Source of the DNA: Flavipsychrobacter sp.
GTDB taxonomy: Bacteria; Bacteroidota; Bacteroidia; Chitinophagales; Chitinophagaceae
Reading direction: 5' to 3'
Assembly (NCBI GenBank): GCA_016786615.1
Contig: JAEUVX010000015.1
Coordinates: forward strand, 62,001-126,000
Length of the DNA stretch: 64,000 nucleotides
Below, piece by piece: positions 17,623-25,935 of the stretch. The notes below the pieces were generated by a model. The model made no database searches, was not told the origin of the DNA, and saw only the letters and a list, made by a program, of their open reading frames with translations. The first letter of the stretch is position 1, and every line of letters begins with the position of its first letter. Both the position numbers and the translations under genes were made by a program.

Positions 17623-17651
17623 AATAAAAGGCACTATACGTGCCTTTTATT
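17623..17651 (-). terminator. hairpin between DUF2147 gene and carA
   Basis: AATAAAAGGCAC (17623-17634) pairs with GTGCCTTTTATT (17640-17651). It follows the DUF2147 stop by 18 bp on the minus strand. Confidence 0.75.
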
Positions 17652-17669
17652 ACCTAAATATCAATACAA

Positions 17670-18113
17670 TTAATCTGCTAATGTCCAAACTGATGTTCGT
17701 CCAATTAGTGATATCCCAACAAATCCACGTAAATCCAGCGAATTGCCATTATGTGTTATTTTACATGAGTAGGTTTTTCCATTCTTAGGATCATATATTT
17801 TACCACCATCATATCCTTTATCTCCATCTTTCTCCAAACCGGTTAGTAATACGAGCCCGATTAGCGGGTTGTTTCTTTTCTTTGCATCCGGATTCTCTTT
17901 ATCAACCTTAGGCTTTCCATTTTCCAACGGATCTTTCAACCAGACCATTTTCCCGTAAAATTTTCCATTTTTTGCTTTGTAAACCTGGATTTTGGCTGTT
18001 TTTTCCTGGTTGTACCAAACTTTTTCTATGGGGTCTGCCTGTGCATGAGCAGACATATTCACACCCAAGAAAACCAAACTGAGAATTAGAAATTTTGAGA
18101 ATAATCTATGCAT
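17670..18113 (-). CDS. DUF2147 exported protein
   Basis: 147 aa. A cleavable signal peptide (MHRLFSKFLILSLVFLGVNMS...HAQ) precedes a DUF2147 domain: the line KVWYNQEKTAKIQVYKAKNG, the central GKIYDPKNGKTYSCK (lipocalin-like strand pair) and the closing LRGFVGISLIGRTSVW are family hallmarks. These are small periplasmic beta proteins of unknown ligand. Single gene with own terminator. Confidence 0.88.
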   Translation of the reverse strand: MHRLFSKFLILSLVFLGVNMSAHAQADPIEKVWYNQEKTAKIQVYKAKNGKFYGKMVWLKDPLENGKPKVDKENPDAKKRNNPLIGLVLLTGLEKDGDKGYDGGKIYDPKNGKTYSCKITHNGNSLDLRGFVGISLIGRTSVWTLAD

Positions 18114-18175
18114 AACGGGTAATATTTTACTACCGAATATACATATTTTTTATAACAGTATTTTACAGGAAGTAT

Positions 18176-18904
18176 TTAGTTTACCTTCTCAATAGATCCA
18201 ATACCATTAATATCGGACTGGACTGTAGGATTGCCTTTGTAGTTAATTGAACCTGCACCATTAATAGTAGCATCTATTGATTCCGATGCCGAAACTTCTA
18301 TATCACCGGCACCTGAAAGACGGGCCTTCATTTTTTTCACTTGTAAACCAAAAGCATCTACATCGCCTGCACCTGCAACATTAAAACTTGCAAAGTTCAC
18401 CGAACCTGATTTTACTGTCAAATCACCTGCACCTGATACAGAGCTTTCAAATTTTTCAGTATATAACTCATCTATCTCTACATCACCCGCACCCTTTACA
18501 TTCAAACTAAAAGAGCTACCGGCCAACTTACCTATAATTTTAGCATCTGCTGCTCCTTTGATAGTTAAAGCTGTTAATGCAGGCATGGTCACCTCTGCAA
18601 CAATATCTTTATCTGTATAAAAAGTAATAATCCCCTCTTTAGATATATCCAACACGCCATTCTTTACTTCGCATTTTATCTTTTCAAGAAGGTTGCCGTA
18701 GCCTTTGATTGAAACTGTTGGCTGAGTAACATTGGCTATTTTTATTTCAATATCAACAGGCGCATTTACATCTATTGATGTGAAGCCATTGACAGCATAA
18801 CTCTTGGTTGTTATCTGCCCCTTTCCTTCCTCAATGTTTCTTTTGCATGAAAACAACAATACAGTTGCAATCAATACAAGCAAAAAATACCCGAAACGCT
18901 TCAT
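18176..18904 (-). CDS. DUF2807 (GIN-domain) lipoprotein
   Basis: 242 aa. Lipobox LLFSC (Cys20). The rest is a right-handed beta-helix-like domain with repeating GAGD turns (SGAGDLTVKSGS, AGAGDVDAFGL, SGAGDIEVSASE), the signature of head-GIN/DUF2807 proteins. They are surface or periplasmic beta-solenoids that are frequent in Bacteroidota; the role is unknown. It ends with GIGSIEKVN. Confidence 0.88.
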   Translation of the reverse strand: MKRFGYFLLVLIATVLLFSCKRNIEEGKGQITTKSYAVNGFTSIDVNAPVDIEIKIANVTQPTVSIKGYGNLLEKIKCEVKNGVLDISKEGIITFYTDKDIVAEVTMPALTALTIKGAADAKIIGKLAGSSFSLNVKGAGDVEIDELYTEKFESSVSGAGDLTVKSGSVNFASFNVAGAGDVDAFGLQVKKMKARLSGAGDIEVSASESIDATINGAGSINYKGNPTVQSDINGIGSIEKVN

Positions 18905-18930
18905 GCTAAACTTATTAGTTGTAAGATGTC

Positions 18931-19149
18931 TTATTTTTCCAACGGTTTATTGTGCCTCCACCAGATATAACCTACTGTACCTAAAATACTAAGTGGCAGC
19001 ATAGCTAAATACAGGATACCACTGTTAAGGCCTCTGGCACTCTTTTCATCCAAACCTGCGGCAGTTTTGGTACACATTGCACACCCCTGAGCATTTGCCG
19101 CTTTATCAGCAGCAAATAAGAGGAAACAAACCAATACCAGCTTTTTCAT
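18931..19149 (-). CDS. small membrane protein of the oxidase cluster
   Basis: 72 aa. A signal-like N-terminus (MKKLVLVCFLLFAADKAANA) is followed by QGCAMCTKTA, a CxxC close to the processed end, and a membrane helix (GILYLAMLPLSILGTVGYIWW). It is the last gene of the caa3 oxidase assembly run, 31 bp after the DUF420 gene. A periplasmic CxxC in this setting may handle copper or redox transfer (inference). Confidence 0.75.
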   Translation of the reverse strand: MKKLVLVCFLLFAADKAANAQGCAMCTKTAAGLDEKSARGLNSGILYLAMLPLSILGTVGYIWWRHNKPLEK

Positions 19150-19180
19150 CTTGTAAAGTTACAGCTTTTACTAATTAAGA

Positions 19181-19723
19181 TTAACTATAATAAGGAGAAA
19201 TCATCAGATAAACGATAACACCTGTCACACTCACGTAGAGCCACAAAGGCCAAGTATAACGTGCTAGTTTTTTATGCTTTTCGTACTCACCGGTTAACGA
19301 ACGATAAGCAGTAAATAGTATAAATGGCAATATCACTGCAGCCAAAAAGATATGCGTTATCAGTATAATAAAATACACAAGCCTTATCGTGCCTTCACCA
19401 CCAAATTTAGTATCACCAGACAACAAGTGATGTGCAATATATGATACAAGAAATAATACCGATAGCACTATAGCAGACATCATGATGTTTTTATGCCTTA
19501 CATAGTTTTTTTGTTTAACAGCCATTAAGCCTGCAACTAACAATATCGATACAGTGGAATTTATTATCGCATTAATCAGCGCAAAAATATGGATATCAAA
19601 ACCAAGGTCAGCTTCTAATTTCACCCTTGATAGTATTACTACCGCTGCAAATACTACAAAAGATACTGTAAGTATCAGCAACCTTGCCTGTTTATCATTC
19701 TTCTTAAGTACGGGAGTCAGCAT
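19181..19723 (-). CDS. DUF420 membrane protein (oxidase assembly)
   Basis: 180 aa with five predicted membrane helices. The motif IAHHLLSGDTKFGG and the His in FIILITHIFLAA are typical of DUF420 (CtaM-like) proteins, which accompany haem-copper oxidase genes and are linked to oxidase maturation. It lies 8 bp after the SCO1 gene. Confidence 0.85.
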   Translation of the reverse strand: MLTPVLKKNDKQARLLILTVSFVVFAAVVILSRVKLEADLGFDIHIFALINAIINSTVSILLVAGLMAVKQKNYVRHKNIMMSAIVLSVLFLVSYIAHHLLSGDTKFGGEGTIRLVYFIILITHIFLAAVILPFILFTAYRSLTGEYEKHKKLARYTWPLWLYVSVTGVIVYLMISPYYS

Positions 19724-19731
19724 AATAATGA

Positions 19732-20436
19732 CTATTTCTTTTTCTTCTTTTGTCGTGTAAGTATTACTATATCATCAGCACAGCGTATAATATCTGCTGT
19801 ATCTCTGCCATTATAATAGCCGCGTATATACCTGTTACTATCAAGCAGCACCAGCTTTTCTGAATGTATAAAATCATCCATTCCGCCTGTACCTTCTTGC
19901 ATGGTTACAAACAATTGTTTGCGTGCAAAGTTGTAAATGGCTTGCCTGTCTCCTGTTAAAAACCACCAATGATCAGGATTTGCCTTATATCTGTCTGCAT
20001 ACTTCCTGAGTGCAGGAAATGAGTCTCGCTCAGGGTCAACAGAAATAGATATAAAATGTATGGCAGTATCCAATGTTGTCTTCTTTTTGGGGTCTTTTTT
20101 AAAAGCATCCTGAAGCATCTCCATATTATTGCTTATCTGCGGACAAACAGTTGGACAGTTTGTAAAAAAGAAGTTTACTAACACCATCTTCCCTTTCAGG
20201 TCGTTATTCAATGACACATGCTCCCCAAACTGGTTGGTAAGTATTATATCTGCTACCTGGTGGTATATGCTATCTCTATTAGCTGCATCATACCCTTCAG
20301 CTATATAGTACTTTGGGAGTTTGGGCATCTTGTCTTTCGACATGAGGTTGATAACCAACCAAAAAGATAGCGGTAACAATAATGCTACCGCTATGCCTAT
20401 TAAAAATTTCGAACTTTTCGATTTTTGATTCATCAC
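19732..20436 (-). CDS. SCO1/SenC copper chaperone
   Basis: 234 aa. One N-terminal membrane anchor (FLIGIAVALLLPLSFWLVINL) then a thioredoxin-fold domain. Copper ligands are present: CPTVC (CxxxC) in FFFTNCPTVCPQIS and the distal His in DDFIHSEKLVLLD. It delivers copper to the CuA site of cytochrome oxidase. The Lys-rich tail (RQKKKKK) is unusual but short. Confidence 0.93.
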   Translation of the reverse strand: MMNQKSKSSKFLIGIAVALLLPLSFWLVINLMSKDKMPKLPKYYIAEGYDAANRDSIYHQVADIILTNQFGEHVSLNNDLKGKMVLVNFFFTNCPTVCPQISNNMEMLQDAFKKDPKKKTTLDTAIHFISISVDPERDSFPALRKYADRYKANPDHWWFLTGDRQAIYNFARKQLFVTMQEGTGGMDDFIHSEKLVLLDSNRYIRGYYNGRDTADIIRCADDIVILTRQKKKKK

Positions 20437-20460
20437 TTAATCTGAAACACTTCTTAATGC

Positions 20461-20877
20461 TTACCTGATAGGAAAACTGCTATTCATTTCTAACCAAAAG
20501 CCACCATCGAACAAGAAGGCAATGATAAACCAAATGAATAATACCAATGGTATCAGCACAGTTATCATAAAACTCTTTACTTCATCGCCGAGGTGCATGA
20601 AAACAGAAACGATATACCCTGCTTTCAGCAATGTAAGTGCAAGGAAAAAGAAATTGACTAGAGCACGAGGCATTGATGCACTGAAGAACATACCTACTAC
20701 TACTTCAACTACTGTGATAACGAGCAGTATCCAAAACACTTTCCAGATACGGCCTACTTGTTTCTTACTTTCTGTAGATTTAATATCGGTGTGATGAGCC
20801 ATAACACCCGAATATAGTTTAGACTGATCGCCTTCGTACAGGTGTTGTATATTATCGCTAGTATGATGAGCTGACAT
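20461..20877 (-). CDS. cytochrome c oxidase subunit IV (caa3 type)
   Basis: 138 aa with three membrane helices (FWILLVITVVEVVVGMFF, FFFLALTLLKAGYIVSVFMHL, FMITVLIPLVLFIWFIIAFLF). The pattern with Gly-Tyr/Met-His at the end of helix two is that of bacterial subunit IV. It sits between subunit III and SCO1. Confidence 0.88.
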   Translation of the reverse strand: MSAHHTSDNIQHLYEGDQSKLYSGVMAHHTDIKSTESKKQVGRIWKVFWILLVITVVEVVVGMFFSASMPRALVNFFFLALTLLKAGYIVSVFMHLGDEVKSFMITVLIPLVLFIWFIIAFLFDGGFWLEMNSSFPIR

Positions 20878-20925
20878 TATAATAAATATTTTAAGGTTGT
20901 GATTACAGTTTAATTCAAGTTAGTA

Positions 20926-21663
20926 TTATAGCAGGTAGAAGCAAGTGAATACGAATACCCATACCAGATCTACAAAGTGCCAGTAAAGGCCTACTTTTTC
21001 AATCATTTCGTAATGGCCGCGCTTATCGTACGTTCCATTTACAGTATTGATTAAAGCCATAATCAATAATACCACACCGCTTGCAACGTGACCACCGTGG
21101 AAACCGGTGATTGTAAAGAAGTAATTATAAAAACTATGTGATGCTTCTAACGCTGCATTTGTATTTGCGGCAGTAATAGTACCGTGTTTAAAGAAATGTT
21201 CAAACTTATCTAACGGAGTTGCAGGATCTGTAAAAGTACCCCACAAACCACCTGTATTGTGCGCAAGGTGCGTCCATTCCCAAGCCTGACAGCTAAGGAA
21301 GGCAATACCACCTACTATAGTCCACAACAACCATTTGATAACACCCTGACGGTCTCCGTAGTGTCCGCAATGTACTGCAAGCACCATTGTTACCGAACTC
21401 ATGATAAGTATGAATGTCATCAAACTCACAAACAGTAATGGCAAGTTTGCATGACCCATAAAAGGGAATGCATGGAATACACTGTTTGCATCGGGCCAAA
21501 CTTCACTGAAGAAACGTTTGGTACCATAAGAAATCAGGAACGCGCTGAAAGTGAAAGCATCGGAAAGCAGGAAGAACCACATCATCATTTTTCCGTAGCT
21601 CACATTGAACGGTGAACGTCCGCCTCCCCATGTTTTTGTTTCTGCTGTTGTAGCGTGTGACAT
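20926..21663 (-). CDS. cytochrome c oxidase subunit III
   Basis: 245 aa, about six helices. The subunit III hallmarks GFHGGHVASGVVLL and the C-terminal YWHFVDLVWVFVFTCFYL are present, as is the helix-two acidic motif WEWTHLAHN. The second of two subunit III-like genes in the run. Confidence 0.93.
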   Translation of the reverse strand: MSHATTAETKTWGGGRSPFNVSYGKMMMWFFLLSDAFTFSAFLISYGTKRFFSEVWPDANSVFHAFPFMGHANLPLLFVSLMTFILIMSSVTMVLAVHCGHYGDRQGVIKWLLWTIVGGIAFLSCQAWEWTHLAHNTGGLWGTFTDPATPLDKFEHFFKHGTITAANTNAALEASHSFYNYFFTITGFHGGHVASGVVLLIMALINTVNGTYDKRGHYEMIEKVGLYWHFVDLVWVFVFTCFYLL

Positions 21664-21727
21664 AAATTGACTGAATTACTATTTTTAATTGGTTAGTTGT
21701 GAATTGTGCGCAAATTTCGAAACAATT

Positions 21728-22300
21728 TTATTGATTTGCCAGAAAGAAGACAAATAAATAAATCCACAATACATCTACAAAGTGCCAATATGCACCCGCT
21801 ATCTCCAAACCTGTTGCATTGTAGAGCTTTACATTTGTCCTAAAAGCCTTGAAAAATACAATAATTAATGTAATTATACCACCCAAAATATGCAAAAGGT
21901 GTAAGCCGGCAATTATAAACAAAAAAGATTCGCTTGGATTGCCATCCACCCTAATATTTTGAGCATAAAGTGTCTGAAAGCCAACATATTGCAAAACCGC
22001 AAATGAAACACCTAGTAATATAGTGGTAATCATCAGGGCCTTAAACCTCGGCATCATCCTGCTTTTAAATGCACGGATACTGAAAATCATGGTTATGCTG
22101 CTGAGAAACATTGCAATAGTTGAAACCCAGAATACAGGTGGCAGGTGATAATCAACCCAGTTACCCTGCGATTTTCGTACAATATATGCACTTGTAAGGC
22201 CTGCAAACATCATGATGATGCTGCCCATTGCTACCCACAGGGCAAATTTGTGCGGATGTATTTTTCTTCTTTCTACGTTTGGTTGCATAGTTCCTTCCAT
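21728..22300 (-). CDS. second cytochrome c oxidase subunit III-like protein
   Basis: 190 aa from ATG 22300 (MEGTMQPNVERRKIHPHK). Upstream in-frame codons overlap the end of ctaB, and the alternative ATG at 22288 has an AAGGA only three bases away. Five helices, with GLHLLHILGGIITLI and YWHFVDVLWIYLFVFF matching subunit III. The shorter form lacks the first two helices of full-length subunit III, as in other two-subunit-III caa3 loci of the phylum. Confidence 0.9.
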   Translation of the reverse strand: MEGTMQPNVERRKIHPHKFALWVAMGSIIMMFAGLTSAYIVRKSQGNWVDYHLPPVFWVSTIAMFLSSITMIFSIRAFKSRMMPRFKALMITTILLGVSFAVLQYVGFQTLYAQNIRVDGNPSESFLFIIAGLHLLHILGGIITLIIVFFKAFRTNVKLYNATGLEIAGAYWHFVDVLWIYLFVFFLANQ

Positions 22301-22310
22301 CTTTTCTTGT

Positions 22311-23210
22311 TTACATCTTATCAAACAACAAAGCGAGCAATACAATTGGTAAATATATAAATGATGCGAACATCACTCCTTTCGCAGACTTATAGTCATT
22401 CTTAATATAGAACCTGACTGATGCCAGAAAATATAGTATACCACATGCGATAGCTATCCACATACCTATATTGCCAGTAATACCTACTACACGCGGAATA
22501 ATAGCCAATGGAATAAGCACAATACTATAGAACATGCTTTGTAAAGCAGTAAAACGAGAGGTGCGTTCCTGTGAAGGCAGCATACTGATACCCGCCTTGA
22601 TATATTCGTCGTAGCCTACCCAACCAATAGCCCAATAATGCGGGAACTGCCAAAAAAACTGGATTAAAAACAATGTCCAGCCCCCTACGCCTAATTCGCC
22701 GGTAGCTGCCACCCAACCTAATAATGGTGGTAAAGCCCCCGGAATTGCACCTATTAATACAGCTACAGGATGTACGCGCTTCATTGGCGTGTAAGCAAAT
22801 CCGTATAACATCAAAGATGTAAAACTGAGAAAGCCGGTAAGCGGATTGAAGAAATACCCTAGTAATAATGCGCCTCCTAAACCTGCAATAGCCGCTATGG
22901 CCCAAGCTTCGGTAGTACCCATACGCCCCTCCGGCAAAGGGCGTATCATTGTGCGTTTCATTTTAGCGTCACCTTCCTTCTCCAATATCTGGTTGATAGT
23001 ATTGGCTCCTCCGGTGACCATTATACCACCAATAAACAGTATCAGTATTTTATCCCACTCGAAGCTGATACCCGGTGCCAGTAAATAACCAATAACGCTG
23101 GAAAAAACCACCATGAAGCTGAGATTAGGCTTCAGTAACTGGCTGTAATCTTTAACTTTACCGCTCAGCATAATTTGCTTCTTTGCCTTAACAGGCGCTT
23201 CCTGAAACAT
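22311..23210 (-). CDS. ctaB: protoheme IX farnesyltransferase (haem O synthase)
   Basis: 299 aa, UbiA-type prenyltransferase with about nine helices that makes haem O for the oxidase. The polyprenyl-diphosphate site reads NQILEKEGDAKMKRTMIRPLP, with Glu where many homologues have Asp, and the second site reads HYWAIGWVGYDEYIKAG. It is the first gene of the oxidase run: a -7 box and a terminator of the preceding unit lie directly upstream. Confidence 0.93.
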   Translation of the reverse strand: MFQEAPVKAKKQIMLSGKVKDYSQLLKPNLSFMVVFSSVIGYLLAPGISFEWDKILILFIGGIMVTGGANTINQILEKEGDAKMKRTMIRPLPEGRMGTTEAWAIAAIAGLGGALLLGYFFNPLTGFLSFTSLMLYGFAYTPMKRVHPVAVLIGAIPGALPPLLGWVAATGELGVGGWTLFLIQFFWQFPHYWAIGWVGYDEYIKAGISMLPSQERTSRFTALQSMFYSIVLIPLAIIPRVVGITGNIGMWIAIACGILYFLASVRFYIKNDYKSAKGVMFASFIYLPIVLLALLFDKM

Positions 23211-23245
23211 TAAAATTTAACAGTGGCTTAATGAAAAAAGTGGGA

Positions 23246-23253
23246 CAAAGGTA
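23246..23253 (-). promoter_or_regulatory. -7 element of oxidase assembly operon
   Basis: TACCTTTG on the minus strand (23253-23246), 36 bp before the ctaB ATG. The operon therefore appears to start here and does not continue from upstream subunit I/II genes. Confidence 0.5.
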
Positions 23254-23259
23254 ATACAA

Positions 23260-23287
23260 AAAGCATCAATGCGTACATTGATGCTTT
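23260..23287 (-). terminator. terminator of lemA-TPM operon
   Basis: AAAGCATCAATG (23260-23271) pairs with CATTGATGCTTT (23276-23287), loop CGTA, followed by T residues on the minus strand, 38 bp after the TPM stop. Confidence 0.85.
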
Positions 23288-23325
23288 GATATTTACAAAC
23301 AATATTAACTGCAATAAAAGAATTG

Positions 23326-24114
23326 CTACCAACTACCGCTGGCACCGCCACCACCAAAACTACCACCACCGAAACCACCAAAACCTCCTCCGCTACTGCG
23401 TCCGCCACCAAAGCTACTGCCGCCACCGCTGAAACCACCAAAACCACCGCCCCAGCCATGGTACCCCCTGCCACTCATATATGAGCCACCACCGCCGCCG
23501 CCAATCTTACTTAACACCCAGAGTATTATATAAACAATTACTATTAATAAGACAATTGCAAATACCCCCGGTTTGCTGCCTTTAGCAGGTTTATCATCTA
23601 CTGTATATTCGCCTTTTGTTGCAAGTATTATGGCATCCGCTGCCTCTGTAAAACCACTATAATAAGCTGCATTTTTGAAATTGGGTACTATTTCATTTCT
23701 GATGATTCGCCCGCACATTGCATCTGTTAATGCACCTTCCAACCCATAACCAACCGATATATTTACCTTTCTATCATCTCTAGATGCTAGAATTAACACC
23801 CCATTATCTTTCCCTTTTTGTCCTACTCCCCACCTGTTACCCAGTTCAATAGCGTATTGTGCAACCTCATAAACACCAATACTTTTTACAGTTACAATCG
23901 TTATTTGTGTCGAGGAAGTTTTTTCATACTCCAGTAGCTTTGCTTCCAGTTGTGCAGTATCTGCCTCATTCAGCATACCTGCAAAATCATTTACCAGTCT
24001 GGGCGGATTAGGTTTGGCAGGAAAGTCATCATCACTTGCCCATACATTGGCTATTGCCAGGATACTGAGCAGGACAGTAAAAAGAATTCTGAATGATGAT
24101 TGTATACGAGCCAT
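23326..24114 (-). CDS. TPM-domain exported membrane protein, Gly-rich tail
   Basis: 262 aa. Signal peptide ending at VWAS, TPM (Psb32/MOLO-1) domain (about 35-165; LVNDFAGMLNEADTAQLEAKL, GKDNGVLILASRDDRKVNISVGYGLEG), one membrane helix (FAIVLLIVIVYIILWVLSKI) and a Gly/Ser-rich C-terminus. This layout is the standard partner of LemA. Its ATG overlaps the stop of the preceding TPM gene by one base. Function in envelope maintenance is not settled. Confidence 0.9.
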   Translation of the reverse strand: MARIQSSFRILFTVLLSILAIANVWASDDDFPAKPNPPRLVNDFAGMLNEADTAQLEAKLLEYEKTSSTQITIVTVKSIGVYEVAQYAIELGNRWGVGQKGKDNGVLILASRDDRKVNISVGYGLEGALTDAMCGRIIRNEIVPNFKNAAYYSGFTEAADAIILATKGEYTVDDKPAKGSKPGVFAIVLLIVIVYIILWVLSKIGGGGGGSYMSGRGYHGWGGGFGGFSGGGSSFGGGRSSGGGFGGFGGGSFGGGGASGSW

Positions 24115-24572
24115 TATTTACCAAATACTATTTCGTCAGGTAGTTCGTTCTTCGTTATTGTAGGGTCGTATGGAAAATGAGCTGCCATTGCATCACCCAA
24201 TTCGTTTACGCAATTAGATAAGCCGACTGCTATCTCACCTTTTTTCAAATGTTCTCTCAGCTTTTCAGATGCTTTTTGCCAAAAAACAGGTCCACCTGCC
24301 TGCTCGTATATTTCCTTATCTCCTACAATGGCATATTGATGATCTTCTAATGCCAGATACACCAAAACAGCATTACGTTTTTCTGTTACATCCATACCCA
24401 ACTCATGAAATAACTCCCATGCTCTATCTATAGCATCCATATAGCTGCAATTGCTTTCTACAAAGACGCGTAGTTCTCCGGTAGTTCTATTCTCAGCCTC
24501 TCGGATACAAACCACTACCTGCTCCTGATCTGCAGAAGAAAGTAGTGGCTTCTTTTTAAAGAAAGATAACAT
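24114..24572 (-). CDS. TPM-domain protein without signal peptide
   Basis: 152 aa. The core EAENRTTGELRVFVESNCS and KRNAVLVYLALEDHQYAIVGDKEIYE identify a second TPM domain. No signal peptide or clear membrane helix, so it is probably cytoplasmic. It lies between lemA (8 bp upstream) and the larger TPM gene. Confidence 0.88.
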   Translation of the reverse strand: MLSFFKKKPLLSSADQEQVVVCIREAENRTTGELRVFVESNCSYMDAIDRAWELFHELGMDVTEKRNAVLVYLALEDHQYAIVGDKEIYEQAGGPVFWQKASEKLREHLKKGEIAVGLSNCVNELGDAMAAHFPYDPTITKNELPDEIVFGK

Positions 24573-24580
24573 GCTGATAA

Positions 24581-25171
24581 TTAAAATTGTACTGTTGGTG
24601 CTTTCTGTGCAGCTGCATCAGCCTCAAACATACCTTTTGTATTGAAGCCCATCATGCCGGCGAATATGTTATTCGGAAAGATACGTAGCTGTGTATTATA
24701 TGACTGCACTGCATCGTTGAAGTTTTTACGCGCAACAGTAATACGGTTTTCTGTGCCTTCCAGTTGGTCCTGCAATGCCAGGAAGTTCTGATTTGCTTTA
24801 AGTTCAGGATACGCCTCCGATACTACCATCAGTCGGCCTAATGCCTGGCTCAATTCGCCTTGTGCAGATTGAAATTCACGCAGCTTCTCAGGTGTCAGAT
24901 TTTCAGGATTTACCTGTATTGAAGTCGCTTTTGCACGTGCATTAATTACATCTGTTAAGGTCTTTTGTTCAAAGTTTGCAGCGCCCTTTACTGTATTCAC
25001 CAGGTTCGGTACAAGGTCTGCACGGCGTTGGTATTGGTTTTGTACTTCTGCCCATTTGCTTTTGGCATTTTCGTCAAGTGTTACCAGTGATTTTTGCACG
25101 TTGCAGGTCATACAACCACCAATAAGCAATAAACCCAGCAATACGACTAATAGAAGTGTACCTTTTTTCAT
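24581..25171 (-). CDS. lemA: LemA family protein
   Basis: 196 aa. An N-terminal membrane helix with a lipobox-like IGGC precedes the LemA helical bundle: QYQRRADLVPNLVNTVKGAA and the later YPELKANQNFLALQDQLEGTENRI and YNTQLRIFPNNIFAGMMGF blocks are diagnostic. First gene of lemA-TPM-TPM; a TACTTTTG -7 box lies at 25196-25189. Confidence 0.94.
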   Translation of the reverse strand: MKKGTLLLVVLLGLLLIGGCMTCNVQKSLVTLDENAKSKWAEVQNQYQRRADLVPNLVNTVKGAANFEQKTLTDVINARAKATSIQVNPENLTPEKLREFQSAQGELSQALGRLMVVSEAYPELKANQNFLALQDQLEGTENRITVARKNFNDAVQSYNTQLRIFPNNIFAGMMGFNTKGMFEADAAAQKAPTVQF

Positions 25172-25284
25172 TGTTTACGAATTTTAACCAAAAGTAGCAT
25201 TTACAAATAAATAAATGACAAGGCTTTCGGCCATTGCCATTTAACAGTCAGCAAACGTCCTGTTTCAGTCGGTAAACGAAACAA

Positions 25285-25803
25285 TTATTTAAAATAGAAC
25301 CTTGCCGACAACCCAACCATATTGTGGCTGAAAAACTCAGCTTCGCTAAGGAAATTGATTGCAGGCTTAATGTCAGCACTAAGACCTAATGGTATTTTCT
25401 TGAATACATATTCTACGCCACCTATTCCATCAACACCTAATATACCTCTATTATCATCCATATATCTACCCTCACTGCTCACATACCGCCATCCTCTATC
25501 CCATACACCGGCATGAACACCTCCACCCATAAATATTCTCCATGATGGGTCCGGGAGTATTATGTGATAAGTCAACAGCCCCACCGCATTAAAGCTTGGG
25601 CCTCCCCACCCACCATTAATGCCACCTGCATTTAGCTGCCCTTCAAAAGCAAGGTACTTATCAAAAAACAATTTTGCAGTAAAACCTCCACCGTCTGGCG
25701 TAGCACGTAGGCCCAAGCCTGCTTTTCCTCCTTTTGCAGACGCAATCTGTCCATTTAGTGCACAAACTAAAGCCATACCGAAAAACAACAATAATTTTTT
25801 CAT
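25285..25803 (-). CDS. small outer-membrane beta-barrel-like protein
   Basis: 172 aa with signal peptide (MKKLLLFFGMALVCALNGQIASA). The mature part is short amphipathic strands with aromatic ends and Gly turns (GGGVHAGVWDRGWRYVS, GIGGVEYVFKKIPLGLSADIKPA) ending in Phe-Tyr-Phe-Lys, as in 8-stranded OmpA/W-like barrels. No specific family recognised. Confidence 0.7.
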   Translation of the reverse strand: MKKLLLFFGMALVCALNGQIASAKGGKAGLGLRATPDGGGFTAKLFFDKYLAFEGQLNAGGINGGWGGPSFNAVGLLTYHIILPDPSWRIFMGGGVHAGVWDRGWRYVSSEGRYMDDNRGILGVDGIGGVEYVFKKIPLGLSADIKPAINFLSEAEFFSHNMVGLSARFYFK

Positions 25804-25906
25804 ACAATTAGTGTTTGGTTCAACTATTCAAACACAATAATGAAACCAATGTTGGAGATATTAGCCCTGTAACTTTCTTTTTTAAAGAAGTTTAACTGGT
25901 GAACAC

Positions 25907-25914
25907 TATTTTTG
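25907..25914 (+). promoter_or_regulatory. -7 element of kynU
   Basis: TATTTTTG, 21 bp before the ATG at 25936. Confidence 0.5.
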
Positions 25915-25935
25915 CTAAAATTTTCAAAAAATACA

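Noticed and set aside
22301-22345. Extended start of the short subunit III protein
   Set aside because: It overlaps ctaB and lacks family support; ATG 22300 is next to the gene boundary.
23217-23474. Val/Ala-rich minus-strand frame near the TPM gene
   Set aside because: It is an out-of-frame reading of the Gly/Ser-rich repeat coding sequence.
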